64,000 nucleotides of DNA from Polynucleobacter meluiroseus (GTDB lineage Bacteria > Pseudomonadota > Gammaproteobacteria > Burkholderiales > Burkholderiaceae), in contig CAMCVH010000003.1 of NCBI GenBank assembly GCA_945881875.1, positions 62,001 to 126,000 of the forward strand, written 5' to 3'. Below the pieces are notes generated by a model. It was not told the DNA's origin. It saw nothing but the letters and a program-made list of their open reading frames with translations, and did not search any database. Below are positions 46,283 through 54,740 of this stretch, in pieces. Numbering within the stretch: the stretch's first letter is position 1; every line of letters begins with the position of its first letter. The position numbers were made by a program, and so were the translations under genes.

Positions 46283-47065
46283 ATGGCTATAAATTGGATT
46301 CTTGAACGAGTTGAAGAGAGCATCTCCACCAACGAAGACTTAATGTCTCGCTGGAGGACCAATAACCTTTTGGATCCTGTTGCTCGTTTAGCTCAAAAAC
46401 AAACTGCTGGCAAAGGCAGAATGGGAAGGTCTTGGATCAGCTCCCCCAATCAAACATTGACCTTCTCAATTGCTTACCCATTTAAAAAGACCGTTCAAGA
46501 GCTATCCGGATTAAGTTTAGCGATTGGGTTAGCTGTTATTAAAAGTATTAGTCATACAACCAATATTTCCCTAGAAGAGCTTCATCAAAAAGGCTTAGGA
46601 CTAAAGTGGCCCAATGATGTTTTACTCAAAAATAATAAGCTTGCAGGGGTGCTGATTGAAGGTGGGCAATTAAAGCCCGGCGACCCCACTTGGCTCATTA
46701 TCGGAGTGGGTATTAATTTAAATAAGAGTCCTGATCTTGAAAATCAGATCGGAAGAAAAGCATCCTGTTTAAATGATATTGTGGACTCGCAAGTATTGAA
46801 TCCCGACATTATTTGGCTAGAAATGCTAAAAGAATTAGGATCAGTTATCGAAGAGTTTGAAAAATCATCTTTTCAAACATTTCAAAACCTATGGAATCAC
46901 TGGGATACTTATCAAAATAAAGTATGTCAAATACACCAAGAAGATCAACTCCAATTAGAAGGTATTGAAAAAGGTGTAGATGAGAATGGCGTTCTATTAA
47001 TTGAAACCTCAGCAGGCATTAAAAAAGTAGTTAGTGGAGATGTATCTCTTAGGGTAATCGCATGA
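46283..47065 (+). CDS. birA: Biotin-[acetyl-CoA-carboxylase] ligase, no DNA-binding domain
   Basis: The 260-residue ligase attaches biotin to the carboxyl carrier protein of acetyl-CoA carboxylase. Motifs are KQTAGKGRMGRSWIS (biotinyl-AMP loop), LKWPNDVLLKNNKLAGVLIEGG and a C-terminal SH3-like cap. The N-terminal helix-turn-helix of E. coli BirA is absent, so it should not repress biotin genes. It overlaps coaX by four bases. Confidence 0.95.
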   Translation: MAINWILERVEESISTNEDLMSRWRTNNLLDPVARLAQKQTAGKGRMGRSWISSPNQTLTFSIAYPFKKTVQELSGLSLAIGLAVIKSISHTTNISLEELHQKGLGLKWPNDVLLKNNKLAGVLIEGGQLKPGDPTWLIIGVGINLNKSPDLENQIGRKASCLNDIVDSQVLNPDIIWLEMLKELGSVIEEFEKSSFQTFQNLWNHWDTYQNKVCQIHQEDQLQLEGIEKGVDENGVLLIETSAGIKKVVSGDVSLRVIA

Positions 47066-47850
47066 GTATTTTATTAATTGATGTTGGTAATACACGTATG
47101 AAATGGGCTTTAGTTGAAGGCCAAAAAATTATCAGTCAAATGCTATTTATTTCTGAAGGCAGTTTTTCTAAGAATCTCTCTTCTTCTATGATTGAGCTAT
47201 GTTTAAAAAATTCATGGGAGATTGAACAAATCATTTGCTCAAGCGTGATTTCTATAGAGCAAACAAATTCACTGCAAACAGCATTTAAAGAAATTTATCC
47301 AAAAACTATTTGGAAACAAATAAGTGGCCTAGCTTTAATAGAAAAGATTAGCACCTCTTATCTCAGTCCAGCTCAACTAGGCAGCGATCGAAGAGCCATG
47401 ATTATTGCCGCTCAAAATCTTTATCCTCAAAAAAATATTTTAATTGTGAGTGCTGGCACTGCAACAACCTTAGATATGATCACTGCCCAAGCACACCACT
47501 TAGGTGGCTGGATTTTGCCAGGCGTTTCTTTAATGAAGGATTCTCTAATGCAGGGAACAGGTAGGTTGGCTATGGAGAGTTCATTTACTGAAAATGAATT
47601 TCCTATTGAAATTGGTATAGATACCCAATCTTCAATCAATCAAGGGATTTTGGCCAGCCAACTCGGTGCAATAGAAATTGCTAAACGCTATGCTGAGAGA
47701 AAAAATATTCAACTAGATTTGATTCTCTTGAGTGGTGGTAATGGAAAACAACTCCTTAATCATCAAGATCATAGCGATCAAAATATCAAGTCTCATTATG
47801 AAGACAACCTTGTACTAAAAGGTTTAATGGTTTGGTATCAAAATAATTAA
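47062..47850 (+). CDS. coaX: Type III pantothenate kinase
   Basis: The 262-residue kinase performs the first step of coenzyme A synthesis. The N-terminal phosphate loop LLIDVGNTRMKWAL, the QLGSDRRAMIIAAQ segment, and VSAGTATTLDMITAQAHHLGGWILPGVSLM are typical of CoaX. It is co-transcribed with birA, the usual pairing in betaproteobacteria. It is convergent with rfaE2 across 46 bp containing the palindrome GATCTTAAGATC. Confidence 0.95.
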   Translation: MSILLIDVGNTRMKWALVEGQKIISQMLFISEGSFSKNLSSSMIELCLKNSWEIEQIICSSVISIEQTNSLQTAFKEIYPKTIWKQISGLALIEKISTSYLSPAQLGSDRRAMIIAAQNLYPQKNILIVSAGTATTLDMITAQAHHLGGWILPGVSLMKDSLMQGTGRLAMESSFTENEFPIEIGIDTQSSINQGILASQLGAIEIAKRYAERKNIQLDLILLSGGNGKQLLNHQDHSDQNIKSHYEDNLVLKGLMVWYQNN

Positions 47851-47896
47851 CCCAAATTCAACGCCACCAGATCTTAAGATCACTGGACCAAAAAAC

Positions 47897-48400
47897 TCAA
47901 GATCTAATTTTTTTCAATAAAGCTGTAGTTGATAGATCATGTATGAACGGAATAGCGTAGGCTTTTCCACCCCATGATTTGACTAATGCTGTTTCAGCAA
48001 GAGTATTAATCTCATAATCTCCACCCTTAACATAAATATCTGGCTTAATTTTAGCTATTAACTCAACCGGGGTTGGCTCGGTAAATAGCATAACCAAATC
48101 TACTGATTCAAGGGCTGCCAACAATGCCAAACGATCAGACTCAACATTAAGGGGGCGATCATCGCCTTTACCTAAAAGGCGAACAGACGCATCTGTATTA
48201 ACTCCAATGACCAAGCTTTTACCTAAGATTTTTGCTTGCGCAAGATAGCTAACATGCCCCCTATGCAATAAGTCAAACACCCCATTTGTGAAAACAACAG
48301 GTTTAGGTAAGGCACTTAATTTTTCTTCTAGATTGTTTAGCGTGCAAATTTTTTCCTCAAAATTTGGCGCCACTAATTTTGGTAGTTCGGTATTCGTCAT
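47897..48400 (-). CDS. rfaE2: D-glycero-beta-D-manno-heptose 1-phosphate adenylyltransferase
   Basis: The 167-residue nucleotidyltransferase makes ADP-heptose precursor for lipopolysaccharide core. VVFTNGVFDLLHRGHVSYLAQAK carries the HxGH motif, and LLGKGDDRPLNVESDRLALLAAL and YVKGGDYEINTLAE are typical of the C-terminal half of HldE. The kinase domain is absent and must be encoded elsewhere, the usual split in Burkholderiales. TAATAT lies seven bases before the ATG, so a separate promoter just after the photolyase stop is possible. Confidence 0.93.
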   Translation of the reverse strand: MTNTELPKLVAPNFEEKICTLNNLEEKLSALPKPVVFTNGVFDLLHRGHVSYLAQAKILGKSLVIGVNTDASVRLLGKGDDRPLNVESDRLALLAALESVDLVMLFTEPTPVELIAKIKPDIYVKGGDYEINTLAETALVKSWGGKAYAIPFIHDLSTTALLKKIRS

Positions 48401-48418
48401 ATTTAAGATATTACCTGA

Positions 48419-49945
48419 CTAGATGGCTTCGAGATCATTGAGGATTTTTTTAGCATGTTTGGCAATTAAAGCTTGGTCTCCGGCTGCTATCTTTTTAAGA
48501 TTAACAACCATGAGCTTTGTTCGTGGATTTTTCTCAAAAGATGCCTGGTGCTTCAGCAAAAAGTTCCAGTAAAGAGTTGTCATAGGACAGGCCTCTTCAC
48601 CATAACGAACGTCGCTCTTATAGCTGCATGACTGGCAATAATTACTCATTCTTTTGACATAAGCGCCACTTGCAACATAAGGTTTACTTGTAAACCTGCC
48701 ACCATTGGCAAATAGCGCCATTCCTGCAGTGTTCGGTAACGAAACCCATTCAATAGCATCGACATATACTGCCAAATACCAAGCGCTGACTTCTTGCGGA
48801 AGTATTTCTGCTAACAAGGCAAAATTTCCAGTAATCATTAATCTCTGTATGTGGTGAGCATATCCATGTTCTAACGTTTGACCAATAGCGTCTTTCATAC
48901 ATGCCATTTTGGTATTGCCCGTCCAATACCAACTCGGTAAATTTCGCTGATGGTTGTAGTGGTTATCAATAGCCATTTTTGGCATATCTAAATAATAAAT
49001 TCCACGAATAAACTCTCGCCAACCAAGGATCTGTCTAATAAATCCCTCTACTGAACTTAACAGACTTGGATCCCCATGCCATTTTTTGAGAGCAGCAGCC
49101 ACAACTTCTCTTGGGTTGATAAGCTTTAAATTAAGTGCACAAGATATGATTGAGTGCCAACCAAATGGCGTATTTGTCCACATCGCATCTTGATGTACTC
49201 CAAAAAAATCTAATCTGTGCTCAATAAAGTGATCTAAAGCTAACAAGGCATTACTACGTGTAACCGGCCATTTAAAATGCTCCAAACTGCCAGGATGACC
49301 TACATATTCTTTTTGAACAAACTTAATAACATCTTTAGTAATTGAATCCTGCTCAAACCAGAGTGGCTCAATGATTAAACCCGGTCCCTTTTTTGAGTAA
49401 GGTTTTCTGTTTTCTTGATCAAAATTCCAACAGTCGCCTTCAGGCTCACCATTTTTCTGCATCAATACCTGATGCTTTTTTCTCATATAACGATAGAAAT
49501 ACTCCAGACGTAATTCTTTTTTATCACCAACCCATTGGGCAAACTCTTGTGGTGTGCTATAAAAATGAGTATCTGTCCTGAGCTCCAAGCCGATGCTTAA
49601 CTCATGAGCTAAATCCATCAGCGCATCTCTTAAACGAACCTCTCCAGGCTCTACACAAATTAATTGTGTAATTGAGTTTTTTTTAATGTGCTGAATTAAG
49701 ACATCAATAATTGAACGTTTATCCTCTTTGTAATAGCTAAGAGGAAAGCCTTTTTTCTTTAGGCTTTCTGCAAAATGTCTCATTGCAGATAAAAATATAG
49801 CAATTCTCGCTTTATGTGACAAAACATAATTTGCTTCTGATGATGACTCGATCATGATTATTTCGTCATGATCAAGGTCGAATCCTTTTAAAGCAGAGCT
49901 ATCCTCTTGAAGTTGATCTCCAAGAATTAGAATTAATTTTTTCAA
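48419..49945 (-). CDS. FeS-type cryptochrome/photolyase (PhrB-like)
   Basis: The 508-residue protein begins KKLILILGDQLQEDSSAL and has the long helical FAD domain. It belongs to the bacterial (6-4) photolyase/FeS-BCP group. Cluster cysteines are visible as MACMKD plus C-x2-C-x12-C in YCQSCSYKSDVRYGEEACPM, the PhrB spacing. HHIQRLMITGNFALL is a family landmark near the FAD and lesion site. PhrB-type enzymes use a ribityllumazine antenna. The ATG overlaps the stop of the MerR regulator gene by four bases, so repair enzyme and light sensor are co-expressed. Confidence 0.93.
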   Translation of the reverse strand: MKKLILILGDQLQEDSSALKGFDLDHDEIIMIESSSEANYVLSHKARIAIFLSAMRHFAESLKKKGFPLSYYKEDKRSIIDVLIQHIKKNSITQLICVEPGEVRLRDALMDLAHELSIGLELRTDTHFYSTPQEFAQWVGDKKELRLEYFYRYMRKKHQVLMQKNGEPEGDCWNFDQENRKPYSKKGPGLIIEPLWFEQDSITKDVIKFVQKEYVGHPGSLEHFKWPVTRSNALLALDHFIEHRLDFFGVHQDAMWTNTPFGWHSIISCALNLKLINPREVVAAALKKWHGDPSLLSSVEGFIRQILGWREFIRGIYYLDMPKMAIDNHYNHQRNLPSWYWTGNTKMACMKDAIGQTLEHGYAHHIQRLMITGNFALLAEILPQEVSAWYLAVYVDAIEWVSLPNTAGMALFANGGRFTSKPYVASGAYVKRMSNYCQSCSYKSDVRYGEEACPMTTLYWNFLLKHQASFEKNPRTKLMVVNLKKIAAGDQALIAKHAKKILNDLEAI

Positions 49946-50913
49946 TTGATTACTCTATTTTTTTGTTGATCTCGCCACGCTTTGACACTTCCATAAATAT
50001 CATGAAGTGTCGTTAAAATTTTTATATTTTCCGGTGGTCGTTTTCTAAGAGCTTGATTATCTCCACCAGCCCAAATCTCCACTTCAGGACCCAATTTTGA
50101 TTGCAAGTCTTTCAATCCATCAATTGCATGGTTATGGTTAATTTGTGAAGAAAATGATAGGGCAACAATATCTACTTTTTGCGCTCTTGCTGCTTGAGCA
50201 ATTTCTAAAATTGGAGTTTGAGTGCCAAGCGAAATACAAATGCAACCCTCCAAAGCCATGAGCGCCTCACCCATCAGTAAACCAATACCATGCTTTTCTT
50301 GAGGAAATGTAGTTAACAATACCCTTGGTCTGGCTAAGTCCTCATGTTGACCCATATGGCCTTTGGGAACAAAGTTGATAGCAGTTCTTAGTGAATGTTT
50401 AATCTGCTCCGTAAATAGGTGCTCTTCATGAATCTCAATTTTTCCATCTGCCCAATACTCTCCAATGTTTTTTATCAGTGGGGCAACTAACTCAATAACG
50501 AAGCGATCTAAACCAATTTTGATCATGGTTGTTGAAAGTTCTAGGCGAAGTGCTTCAGTTTGATGAGATCTAAGCAAATTGAGATATCGCATCATTTCAT
50601 CTTGTGAAATGGAAGATCCCCCAGAATAACTCTCGTTTTCTAGAATTGGTTTTGAATTTAGTTGACGAAGCTCCTCAATGGGGAGTTGGACAACGCTACC
50701 TGGGCGATGCCCTTGATCTAATAAGCGCTTTAAAAATCTTAATTTTTCAACCTGATCAACAGGATAGGCACGATCATCATGCGCATCTCTAAGAGGCTTT
50801 GGAAAGTTGTAACGTCGCTCCCAAACTCTTAGTGTGTCTTTAGCAATGCCCGTCTCTCGCTCTACGGCAGCAATACTGAGCGTATTATGCAAATTATCAA
50901 TTATTGTGGTCAT
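49942..50913 (-). CDS. CarH/LitR-type B12-dependent MerR photoreceptor-repressor
   Basis: The 323-residue protein has a MerR HTH (about 12-75; LSIAAVERETGIAKDTLRVWERRYNFPKPLRD), a helical bundle with the Wx9EH motif (Trp154 to Glu164-His165) and a cobalamin-binding domain with EKHGIG (ExHxxG, His208 the expected lower ligand) and WAGGDN. CarH binds adenosylcobalamin in the dark, represses as a tetramer, and releases DNA on light cleavage. The residue after Trp154 is Ala; CarH of Thermus has His132 there, which binds cobalt after illumination. ATG 50913 is preferred over TTG 50925. It is co-transcribed with the photolyase. Confidence 0.92.
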   Translation of the reverse strand: MTTIIDNLHNTLSIAAVERETGIAKDTLRVWERRYNFPKPLRDAHDDRAYPVDQVEKLRFLKRLLDQGHRPGSVVQLPIEELRQLNSKPILENESYSGGSSISQDEMMRYLNLLRSHQTEALRLELSTTMIKIGLDRFVIELVAPLIKNIGEYWADGKIEIHEEHLFTEQIKHSLRTAINFVPKGHMGQHEDLARPRVLLTTFPQEKHGIGLLMGEALMALEGCICISLGTQTPILEIAQAARAQKVDIVALSFSSQINHNHAIDGLKDLQSKLGPEVEIWAGGDNQALRKRPPENIKILTTLHDIYGSVKAWRDQQKNRVIN

Positions 50914-50970
50914 TGTTGAGTCCAACGCTTATCGCCAAGTTAATACTTGGTATCGATAAATTGATTTTAC

Positions 50971-51066
50971 TCTGTCCTAGACAATAATTGCATTAATTTT
51001 GAATATTGCTTAAAATCCGTTGGTATATACTTTTTGCCCTAGACAAATACCATTTTTGTCCAAGGG
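50971..51066. promoter_or_regulatory. Repeated operator-like motifs between the light-response arms
   Basis: CCTAGACAA occurs at 50976-50984 and again as CCCTAGACAAA at 51037-51047. An inverted copy TTTGTCCAAGGG lies at 51055-51066, so the last two form a dyad (GACAAA, seven bases, TTTGTC). TTGGTAT precedes both direct copies (50948-50954 and 51020-51026). Position between a MerR regulator gene and the operon it faces makes these the likely CarH/LitR binding sites; exact promoters are not clear. Confidence 0.7.
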
Positions 51067-51105
51067 TTATTAATGCACAAAAATTGGGTAAGGAGACACC
51101 AAAAC

Positions 51106-51738
51106 ATGCAAGTAGTTAACTACGTAGTCAAGCTCCCCCAATTACGAAAAAATAAGTCTTGGTCAACTTTTTCTCTAACAAGCTTTTTTTCAACAATAGT
51201 ATTCATAATATTGTGTCTTTCATGGCCAAAGGAATCATCAGCTATGTCATGTCCTAAATTATTGTCACAGCAATTTTTACGTCTTCAAGACGAAGCGCCT
51301 CAAGATCTATGCCAGTACAGTGGCAAAGTTATCCTAGTCGTTAACACAGCGAGTTACTGCGGATTTACAAGTCAATATGACGATCTAGAAAAGATTTATG
51401 CCAAATATAAAGATCAAGGCTTTGTTGTCTTGGGCTTTCCAACAAATGATTTTGGTAAACAAGAACCGGGTAATAACAAAGAAATCGCAGAGTTTTGCCA
51501 TAATACATATGGTGTTAAATTTCCAATGTTTGCAAAAACAACACTATCGGGCCCAGATTCAAATCCATTATTTAAGAACTTGATTGAGAAAACAGGCACT
51601 AAGCCGCGCTGGAATTTTTATAAATATATGATTGATAGGCAGGGCAATCCTGTTGATTCATTTAGTAGTATGACATCACCTAGCAACAAGAAAATAACGA
51701 CTTTGATTGAGAAGTTACTTAAGGAGAAGCAACAATGA
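51106..51738 (+). CDS. Exported glutathione peroxidase
   Basis: The 210-residue protein has a basic N-terminus and a hydrophobic helix (TSFFSTIVFIILCLSW) with a possible cleavage site at SSA, then a glutathione peroxidase domain. The peroxidatic Cys is in VNTASYCGFTSQY; GFPTNDFGKQEPG and the WNFYKYMID segment complete the fold. Most bacterial relatives lack a signal sequence, so export suggests protection of envelope lipids. ATG 51106 follows AAGGAGA at good spacing; the longer ORF from 51073 does not. The gene overlaps folE2 by four bases. Confidence 0.9.
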   Translation: MQVVNYVVKLPQLRKNKSWSTFSLTSFFSTIVFIILCLSWPKESSAMSCPKLLSQQFLRLQDEAPQDLCQYSGKVILVVNTASYCGFTSQYDDLEKIYAKYKDQGFVVLGFPTNDFGKQEPGNNKEIAEFCHNTYGVKFPMFAKTTLSGPDSNPLFKNLIEKTGTKPRWNFYKYMIDRQGNPVDSFSSMTSPSNKKITTLIEKLLKEKQQ

Positions 51739-52538
51739 ACGCCCCAGAAAATATTTGCTTACCTGACATTCAAGCTAGCCTTGATGAACGGAAAATTGTT
51801 ATCCAAAAAGTTGGGGTGAAATCAATTAGACATCCTGTAACTTTAAAAACAACAAGTGGCACTCAGGGTAGCGTAGCGATGATTGATATGACAGTCATGC
51901 TGCCAGCGCACCTGAAGGGCACTCACATGTCCCGTTTTTTAGAAATCTTACAGTCAAATCATGAGCCAATTAGTTTCGATAGCATGCATGATTTACTTAA
52001 AAATATGCTCTTACGCTTAGAGGCAACTGAAGGGCATATTGATATGAGAATGCCACTCTTTATTAATAAAGTTGCTCCGATTTCTAAAGTTGAAAGTCTC
52101 CTTGACTATGATGTAACTATCAAGGCAAGCTCCGAAAAAGGAATCATTCGTTACATACTTGGGGTGCAAGTTCCAGTAACAAGCCTTTGCCCTTGCTCGA
52201 AGAAGATTTCTGAGTATGGGGCTCATAATCAACGCTCCCACATCATCATCTCGGCAGAGTTAACGCAAGATTTAGCCGTTGAAGATCTAATTAAAATTGC
52301 AGAACAAGCGGCATCATGTGAGCTTTGGGGACTACTCAAGCGTCCTGATGAAAAATATGTCACTGAACGCGCTTATGACAATCCTAAATTTGTAGAGGAC
52401 TTAGTCAGAGATATTGCTGTTGCTCTTCATCAAGAAAAAAATATTATTGCTTATGAAGTATCTTCAGAAAATTTTGAATCAATTCATAACCATTCTGCTT
52501 ACGCCTGGCTTGCAAACGATAAAAGATTGGCTCAATAA
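51735..52538 (+). CDS. folE2: GTP cyclohydrolase FolE2 (type IB)
   Basis: The 267-residue FolE2 makes 7,8-dihydroneopterin triphosphate from GTP. The VGVKSIRHPVTL, TSLCPCSKKISEYGAHNQRSHI and CELWGLLKRPDEKYVTERAYDNPKFVED segments are diagnostic. FolE2 is the metal-flexible enzyme that can replace zinc-dependent FolE1. Its coupling to a peroxidase in a light-response cluster suggests pterin supply under photo-oxidative stress, which is an inference. Confidence 0.94.
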   Translation: MNAPENICLPDIQASLDERKIVIQKVGVKSIRHPVTLKTTSGTQGSVAMIDMTVMLPAHLKGTHMSRFLEILQSNHEPISFDSMHDLLKNMLLRLEATEGHIDMRMPLFINKVAPISKVESLLDYDVTIKASSEKGIIRYILGVQVPVTSLCPCSKKISEYGAHNQRSHIIISAELTQDLAVEDLIKIAEQAASCELWGLLKRPDEKYVTERAYDNPKFVEDLVRDIAVALHQEKNIIAYEVSSENFESIHNHSAYAWLANDKRLAQ

Positions 52539-52564
52539 CCTTTTTAATCATAAGACACAAAACT

Positions 52565-52600
52565 TTGAGTAGTATTTATCTCTCCGATGCTATTACTCAA
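52565..52600. repeat. Inverted repeat TTGAGTAGTA / TATTACTCAA
   Basis: Ten-base arms (nine matching) separated by 16 bases, in the gap between folE2 and the FAD oxidoreductase gene. TACGGT (52622-52627) follows, exactly six bases before the next ATG. This could be an operator for a second promoter, or a transcript hairpin; there is no T run. Confidence 0.45.
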
Positions 52601-52633
52601 GTTTATCTTGTGATTTCCTCATACGGTCCCTAA

Positions 52634-53977
52634 ATGAAAATAGCAATTATTGGCGCAGGCATTTCAGGACTTGGTTGCGCTCATGCTCTGAGCAAAATCC
52701 CTGAAATTGATTTAACTATTTATGAGGGCGGCTCTCATATTGGTGGCCATAGCAACACGGTAGACATCACTGTTGATACAGCAACTGGACCCATTACTCA
52801 TGGTATTGACACTGGGTTTTTAGTATTCAATGAACGAACATACCCTCGATTAATTAGATTATTTGATGAATTGAATGTTCCAGTATCAAAGTCAGATATG
52901 TCATTTTCGGCATCCATTCCACAAATGGGTAAAAGAAATATTGAGTGGGCGGGGACAAGTATTGATTCACTATTTGCCCAAAGAAAAAATCTACTCAAAC
53001 CTTCTTTCTTAAAAATGGTTGCAGATGTTGTTCGCTTTAATAAATTATGTACAAAAGTAGCCGTAGAAAATGAAACTGATGAATTAGAACTCTCCGTTGG
53101 TGAGTTTATTCAGAAATACCAATTTAGTGAAGCATTTAGAGATTGGTATTTCCTACCAATGGTAGGTGCAATTTGGTCATGCTCAGTATCTCAAATGCTG
53201 TCTTTTCCAATTTCAACAATGATCAGGTTTTGCTATAATCATGGCCTTATTCAAATTACCGATAGGCCACAATGGTTAACAGTCAATGGCGGATCAAGAG
53301 AATATGTGAATCGAATAGTTGATTCGATTAGTTCAAGCGGTGGTCAATTCATTAGAGAATCAGTTGCAACTGTTTCAAGAAAAAATAACGAAATACAAAT
53401 AAGTTCAAACATCGCAACACGAAATTTCGACCATGTTATTTTTGCAACGCATAGTGATCAAGCTCTCAAACTAATAAGTGATATTCATGAGCAAGAGCAT
53501 GGCATATTGAGTTCCATAAAATATCAAAGTAATACAGTTATTCTTCATACTGATGAAAAATTTCTGCCTGAAAATAAAAAATGTTGGGCCGCCTGGAACT
53601 ACACTTGTTCTTTAGCAGATAGTTCGAACGCTCAACAAGTTTGTGTTAACTACTTGATTAATAAACTTCAACCACTACCAGCGGCATTGAATGAGCATGC
53701 AATTATTGTGAGCTTAAATCCAGTTATGGAACCTGCAAAAAATACAATTCACGCTGAAATTGAATACGCTCACCCAATTTTTGACCAAGCTGCAGTGGAA
53801 GCACAAGCAAACCTATCCTTGATACAGGGTCAAAGAAATACCTGGTTTTGTGGAGCATGGACAGGCTATGGCTTCCATGAAGATGGCTTACGTTCTGGAG
53901 AGCTAGTTGCAGAAGCTATTTCTGAAATCATCCACCGTCCCGTACATAACAATTTAAAGCCATATGAGCTTAGCTAA
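52634..53977 (+). CDS. FAD-dependent oxidoreductase, COG2907-like
   Basis: The 447-residue flavoprotein starts with the dinucleotide-binding motif IAIIGAGISGLGCAHAL followed by IYEGGSHIGGHSNTVDI. It has FLVFNERTYPRLIRLFDELNVP and a C-terminal FAD motif FCGAWTGYGFHEDGLRSGE. It resembles the amine-oxidase/desaturase-like proteins that accompany DUF1365 and Cfa-like genes, one of which (UfaD) is reported to act in furan fatty acid synthesis in Rhodobacter. Substrate here unknown. It overlaps the DUF1365 gene by 14 bp. Confidence 0.88.
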   Translation: MKIAIIGAGISGLGCAHALSKIPEIDLTIYEGGSHIGGHSNTVDITVDTATGPITHGIDTGFLVFNERTYPRLIRLFDELNVPVSKSDMSFSASIPQMGKRNIEWAGTSIDSLFAQRKNLLKPSFLKMVADVVRFNKLCTKVAVENETDELELSVGEFIQKYQFSEAFRDWYFLPMVGAIWSCSVSQMLSFPISTMIRFCYNHGLIQITDRPQWLTVNGGSREYVNRIVDSISSSGGQFIRESVATVSRKNNEIQISSNIATRNFDHVIFATHSDQALKLISDIHEQEHGILSSIKYQSNTVILHTDEKFLPENKKCWAAWNYTCSLADSSNAQQVCVNYLINKLQPLPAALNEHAIIVSLNPVMEPAKNTIHAEIEYAHPIFDQAAVEAQANLSLIQGQRNTWFCGAWTGYGFHEDGLRSGELVAEAISEIIHRPVHNNLKPYELS

Positions 53978-54740
53978 GTTATGCTTTGGTGAGGTTAGGC
54001 ACACCCGAGTAAAACCAGCTAAAAACTCATTTAGCTACTCAGTTTTTTCATTGCGCATTCCCATGCGTGCCCGCAAAGAAGCAAAAGATGGTATTTCACA
54101 ATGGGGTTTAGGTGACAACTCCGCATCACTACTATCTTTTTACGATAAGGATCATGGTAGAGGCAGCGAGGACTCATTAAGCTGGGCTAATGAAATCATT
54201 GAGAGTTTTGGTATCAAAGATACAAATGGGGAAATATGGCTTCATACCTTCCCAAGAGTACTTGGCTACGTGTTCAATCCAGTCAGTTTTTGGTTTTTTG
54301 AAAATGAAAATGGTGATTTAAGAGCTGTTCTTGCTGAAGTGAACAATACATTTAGCGAGAGGCATTGTTATCTTTTAAATAATGAAGATGGTAGCCATCT
54401 CAATTGGGGCCAAACCCTTAAATCCACAAAAATATTCCATGTTTCACCTTTTTGCGATACCAAAGGCACCTACTTATTTAGGTTTTTTAGCCATAAATCA
54501 ACACCATCACAACACGTTGCTCGAATTGAATACCACCTTGATGGCCCGGTTTTAATTACTAGTATTAATGGAATTGAAAAAAACATTACACTAGGCACCA
54601 TAATTTGGTCAGCAATTCGTTATCCAGCTATGAGTTTTGGAGTAATTTTCAGAATTCATTGGCAAGCAATTAAATTATGGTTTAAAGGTGTTCCCTTTCA
54701 TGCAAAACCGATACCACCAGCTTCAGAAGTGAGCAAATGA
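53964..54740 (+). CDS. DUF1365 family protein
   Basis: The 258-residue protein has the family pattern: FGEVRHTRVKPAKNSFSYSVFSLRIPM, LHTFPRVLGYVFNPVSFWF, LRAVLAEVNNTFSERHCYLL, FHVSPFCDTKGTYLFRF. DUF1365 genes almost always sit between a COG2907 oxidoreductase and a Cfa-like methyltransferase; no reaction has been established as far as I know. It overlaps the genes on both sides (14 bp and 4 bp). Confidence 0.9.
   Translation: MSLAKLCFGEVRHTRVKPAKNSFSYSVFSLRIPMRARKEAKDGISQWGLGDNSASLLSFYDKDHGRGSEDSLSWANEIIESFGIKDTNGEIWLHTFPRVLGYVFNPVSFWFFENENGDLRAVLAEVNNTFSERHCYLLNNEDGSHLNWGQTLKSTKIFHVSPFCDTKGTYLFRFFSHKSTPSQHVARIEYHLDGPVLITSINGIEKNITLGTIIWSAIRYPAMSFGVIFRIHWQAIKLWFKGVPFHAKPIPPASEVSK

Noticed and set aside
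47863-47885. GATCTTAAGATC palindrome between coaX and rfaE2 as a terminator
   Set aside because: The stem is AT-rich and no T run follows in either direction; the evidence was not enough to list it as a terminator.
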